This document shows positions 4,765 through 6,046 of a stretch of DNA of 6,046 nt, piece by piece. The stretch is from an uncultured Desulfovibrio sp. (GTDB taxonomy: Bacteria; Desulfobacterota; Desulfovibrionia; Desulfovibrionales; Desulfovibrionaceae), in contig USCL01000229.1 of NCBI GenBank assembly GCA_900553145.1, positions 1 to 6,046 on the forward strand, read 5' to 3'. Position 1 is the first letter of the stretch; every line of letters starts with the position of its first letter. The notes beneath the pieces are model-generated. The model did not search any database. It was not told where the DNA came from and worked only from the letters and a program-made list of their open reading frames with translations. The translations under genes and the position numbers were made by a program.

Positions 4765-5742
4765 ATGTTGCCCAGAAAGATCCGGTCTCTTTGCCTTGCC
4801 CTGTTTTGGCTCTGCGTCGCCGTGCCCCAGATGGCGTTCGCGGGGTATCCGGACCGCCCTGTAACCGTATACCACCCTTTTGAGCCCACGCCGTATGATG
4901 CGCTGAGCAAGGTCTATAATGCGGAAATGTCGAAGATTTTGGGCGTGCCCTTCATCTTTGAATACGGCATGATGGGCAAGGCGGCGAAGGCGGTGCTCGA
5001 CGGCGGGCCCGACGGCTATACCGTGTATTTCGCGGCGATGGGCCCGATGGTCCTGAAGCCCAATATGGTTGCCCCGTCCGCCTCGCCCAAGGATTTCCGG
5101 GCGGTGGGGCGCGCGACGTTGCTGCCGATTCTGTTTGTGGCGAACAAGAATGCGCCGTTCAAGACCTTTGAGGAATTCAAGGCGTATGCGAAGGCCCATC
5201 CCGGCAAGGCCCGGATCGGGATCACCAACGCCCCCAGTTCCCTCCAGATCGGCATGACGCATTTCATCAAGGATCTTGCCAAGCTGGACGTGCAGCTCGT
5301 GGAGCAGCCGGACGGCCCCGTGCGCGGGACCATCGACTGCCTGATAGGCGAGACCGATGCGCTGATCAGCCATCCGCCGGACATCATGCGCTACATCAAG
5401 CGCGGGGATTTCGTCCCGCTGGCGACCTTCGCGCCGGAACGCCTCGCCATGCTGCCCGGCGTCCCGACCCTGCGGGAACTCGGCTACGATTTCTCGCAGA
5501 CGAGCTGGCGCGTCCTCGTGGTGAACAAGGATACCCCGGACGCCATCGTGGAAACGCTGGCGAAGGCTTCCGAGCAGGCCCTCAAGAGCCCTGCCGTGCG
5601 GAAGTCCGCCGAGGAGAATTATGAAATCCCGGCTTGGCTGCCCCCGGCCGAAGCCGATGCGTTCCTCCGGTCCGAGTTTGATTTCTATCGGGATCTGTCC
5701 ATGTCCATGGGCCTGCACTATACTCAGAAGGGCAAGAAGTAA
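4765..5742 (+). CDS. Tripartite tricarboxylate transporter substrate-binding protein (TctC/Bug family), divergent
   Basis: This 325-residue protein is an exported periplasmic receptor. Residues 1-26 are a Sec signal peptide (MLPRKIRSLC start, hydrophobic core, AFA-GY cleavage) with no lipobox. The mature start GYPDRPVTVYHPF, GGPDGYTVYFA (80-90), KTFEEFKAYAKAHPGKARIG (133-152), RLAMLPGVPTLRELGYDF (226-243) and the C-terminal ALKSPAVRK region are clear TctC/Bug features, and length is normal for the family. AAGGA about seven bases before the ATG supports the start. The usual glycine-rich PFxPGG loop reads PFEPTPYD (38-45), the N-R-P-G-A-G-G loop reads EYGMMGKAAK (66-75), and the usual VPYKG is replaced by VEQPDG (179-184), so the ligand is probably not a standard one. 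No TctA/TctB membrane genes are in the window. It is likely co-transcribed with, or controlled by, the upstream GntR-type regulator. Confidence 0.9.
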   Translation: MLPRKIRSLCLALFWLCVAVPQMAFAGYPDRPVTVYHPFEPTPYDALSKVYNAEMSKILGVPFIFEYGMMGKAAKAVLDGGPDGYTVYFAAMGPMVLKPNMVAPSASPKDFRAVGRATLLPILFVANKNAPFKTFEEFKAYAKAHPGKARIGITNAPSSLQIGMTHFIKDLAKLDVQLVEQPDGPVRGTIDCLIGETDALISHPPDIMRYIKRGDFVPLATFAPERLAMLPGVPTLRELGYDFSQTSWRVLVVNKDTPDAIVETLAKASEQALKSPAVRKSAEENYEIPAWLPPAEADAFLRSEFDFYRDLSMSMGLHYTQKGKK

Positions 5743-5808
5743 CCGCAGGCTGCCCGGTGGGCCGGAAAGCGGCCGCTTCACGGCATTACCATTGGAAGCC
5801 TCATTGAA

Positions 5809-5841
5809 AGCCTCTCCGTTTTTCGGCGGAGGGGCTTTTTT
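5809..5841 (+). terminator. Intrinsic terminator after the receptor gene
   Basis: AGCCTCTCCG (5809-5818) pairs with CGGAGGGGCT (5827-5836) over ten base pairs, including one G-T wobble, with an eight-base loop, and is followed by a run of six Ts (5836-5841). It lies 66 bases past the receptor stop codon and ends the plus-strand regulator-receptor unit. No further gene of that unit follows, so membrane partners are not encoded immediately downstream. Confidence 0.85.
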
Positions 5842-6046
5842 GTGCTGCAATTCTTTTTTGGAGATGGCGCCCATGCGCGGGTTCTTTGCGGGATGCCTGT
5901 CCGTCTGGCGGCGCATGCCGTCCCCGTGAAGGACGCCTTGCAGCTTCCGTCCATGCCATGAGACAGGAGGGGATTTCCCCACCGGACGCCTCGCTAGGGC
6001 GGGGCATCGCGGGATTCCGCCGCGATACCCTGCTCGGACGGGCCGC
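5842..6046. other. Gene-free right edge
   Basis: No frame here combines a start, ribosome site and coding character. Long minus-strand open frames that cross it are shadows of the receptor gene continuing into non-coding DNA. A 7-bp inverted repeat, ATCGCGG (6006-6012) and CCGCGAT (6020-6026), and a small GGGGA-TT-TCCCC palindrome near 5968 are present; neither is followed by a T-run. The region probably separates the receptor unit from a gene outside the window. With 5743-5808 and the terminator it makes about 300 bases without a gene. Confidence 0.5.

Noticed and set aside
5767..5778. 12-base perfect palindrome AAGCGGCCGCTT after the receptor gene
   Set aside because: It lies between the stop codon and the terminator with no promoter nearby; it is short, self-complementary GC-rich DNA likely to arise by chance.
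4429..5982. Very long minus-strand open frame of more than 500 codons
   Set aside because: It is antisense to the receptor gene and to part of the regulator gene, has the low-complexity R/H/G/P-rich composition of a GC-rich shadow frame, and shows no domain.

Overview
The window is from a fairly GC-rich bacterial chromosome with compact, mostly single-strand operons. The gene content is an Opp/Dpp/Nik-type ABC importer, a DUF554 membrane protein, a HutC-type GntR regulator and a TctC/Bug-type solute receptor. The operator in front of the ABC operon has the form GTGTTAC-N13-GTAAyAC, which I recall as the NikR box proposed for Desulfovibrio-type bacteria. Together these suggest a Desulfovibrionaceae-like organism, perhaps close to Desulfovibrio or Bilophila. 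This is an inference; there is no rRNA or other phylogenetic marker in the window.

Layout. Positions 1-2228 (minus strand) hold three genes read right to left: a DppB/NikB-type permease (2228-1239), a DppC/NikC-type permease (1239-334, stop and start overlapping by one base) and the first 92 codons of the family-5 periplasmic binding protein (276-1, running off the left edge). The ATPase genes are not in the window. Positions 2229-2918 are a 690-base gene-free stretch with dense regulatory structure: a sigma70-type promoter for the ABC operon overlapping a NikR-like palindrome, a second palindrome in the promoter spacer, an inverted repeat in the untranslated leader, a strong minus-strand terminator, and just upstream of that a second TTGACA-17-TATACA promoter whose transcript would end after about 65 nt. 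It also holds a 23-base repeat present twice exactly 60 bases apart.

Positions 2919-3617 (minus) encode a DUF554 (YqgA/YdfK-like) membrane protein. It is divergent from a plus-strand pair: a GntR/HutC-type regulator (3937-4695) and, 69 bases on, an exported TctC/Bug-family receptor (4765-5742) closed by a good intrinsic terminator (5809-5841). The last 205 bases carry no recognisable gene.

How it works together. The left operon probably imports nickel, or small peptides or metal chelates, and would be repressed by NikR when nickel is sufficient; the binding-site pattern is the main reason to favour nickel. On the right, the regulator probably controls the adjacent receptor gene in response to a small carboxylate-like effector. 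The receptor is unusual: it lacks its membrane partners (TctA/TctB) here and has lost three signature ligand-loop motifs of its family.
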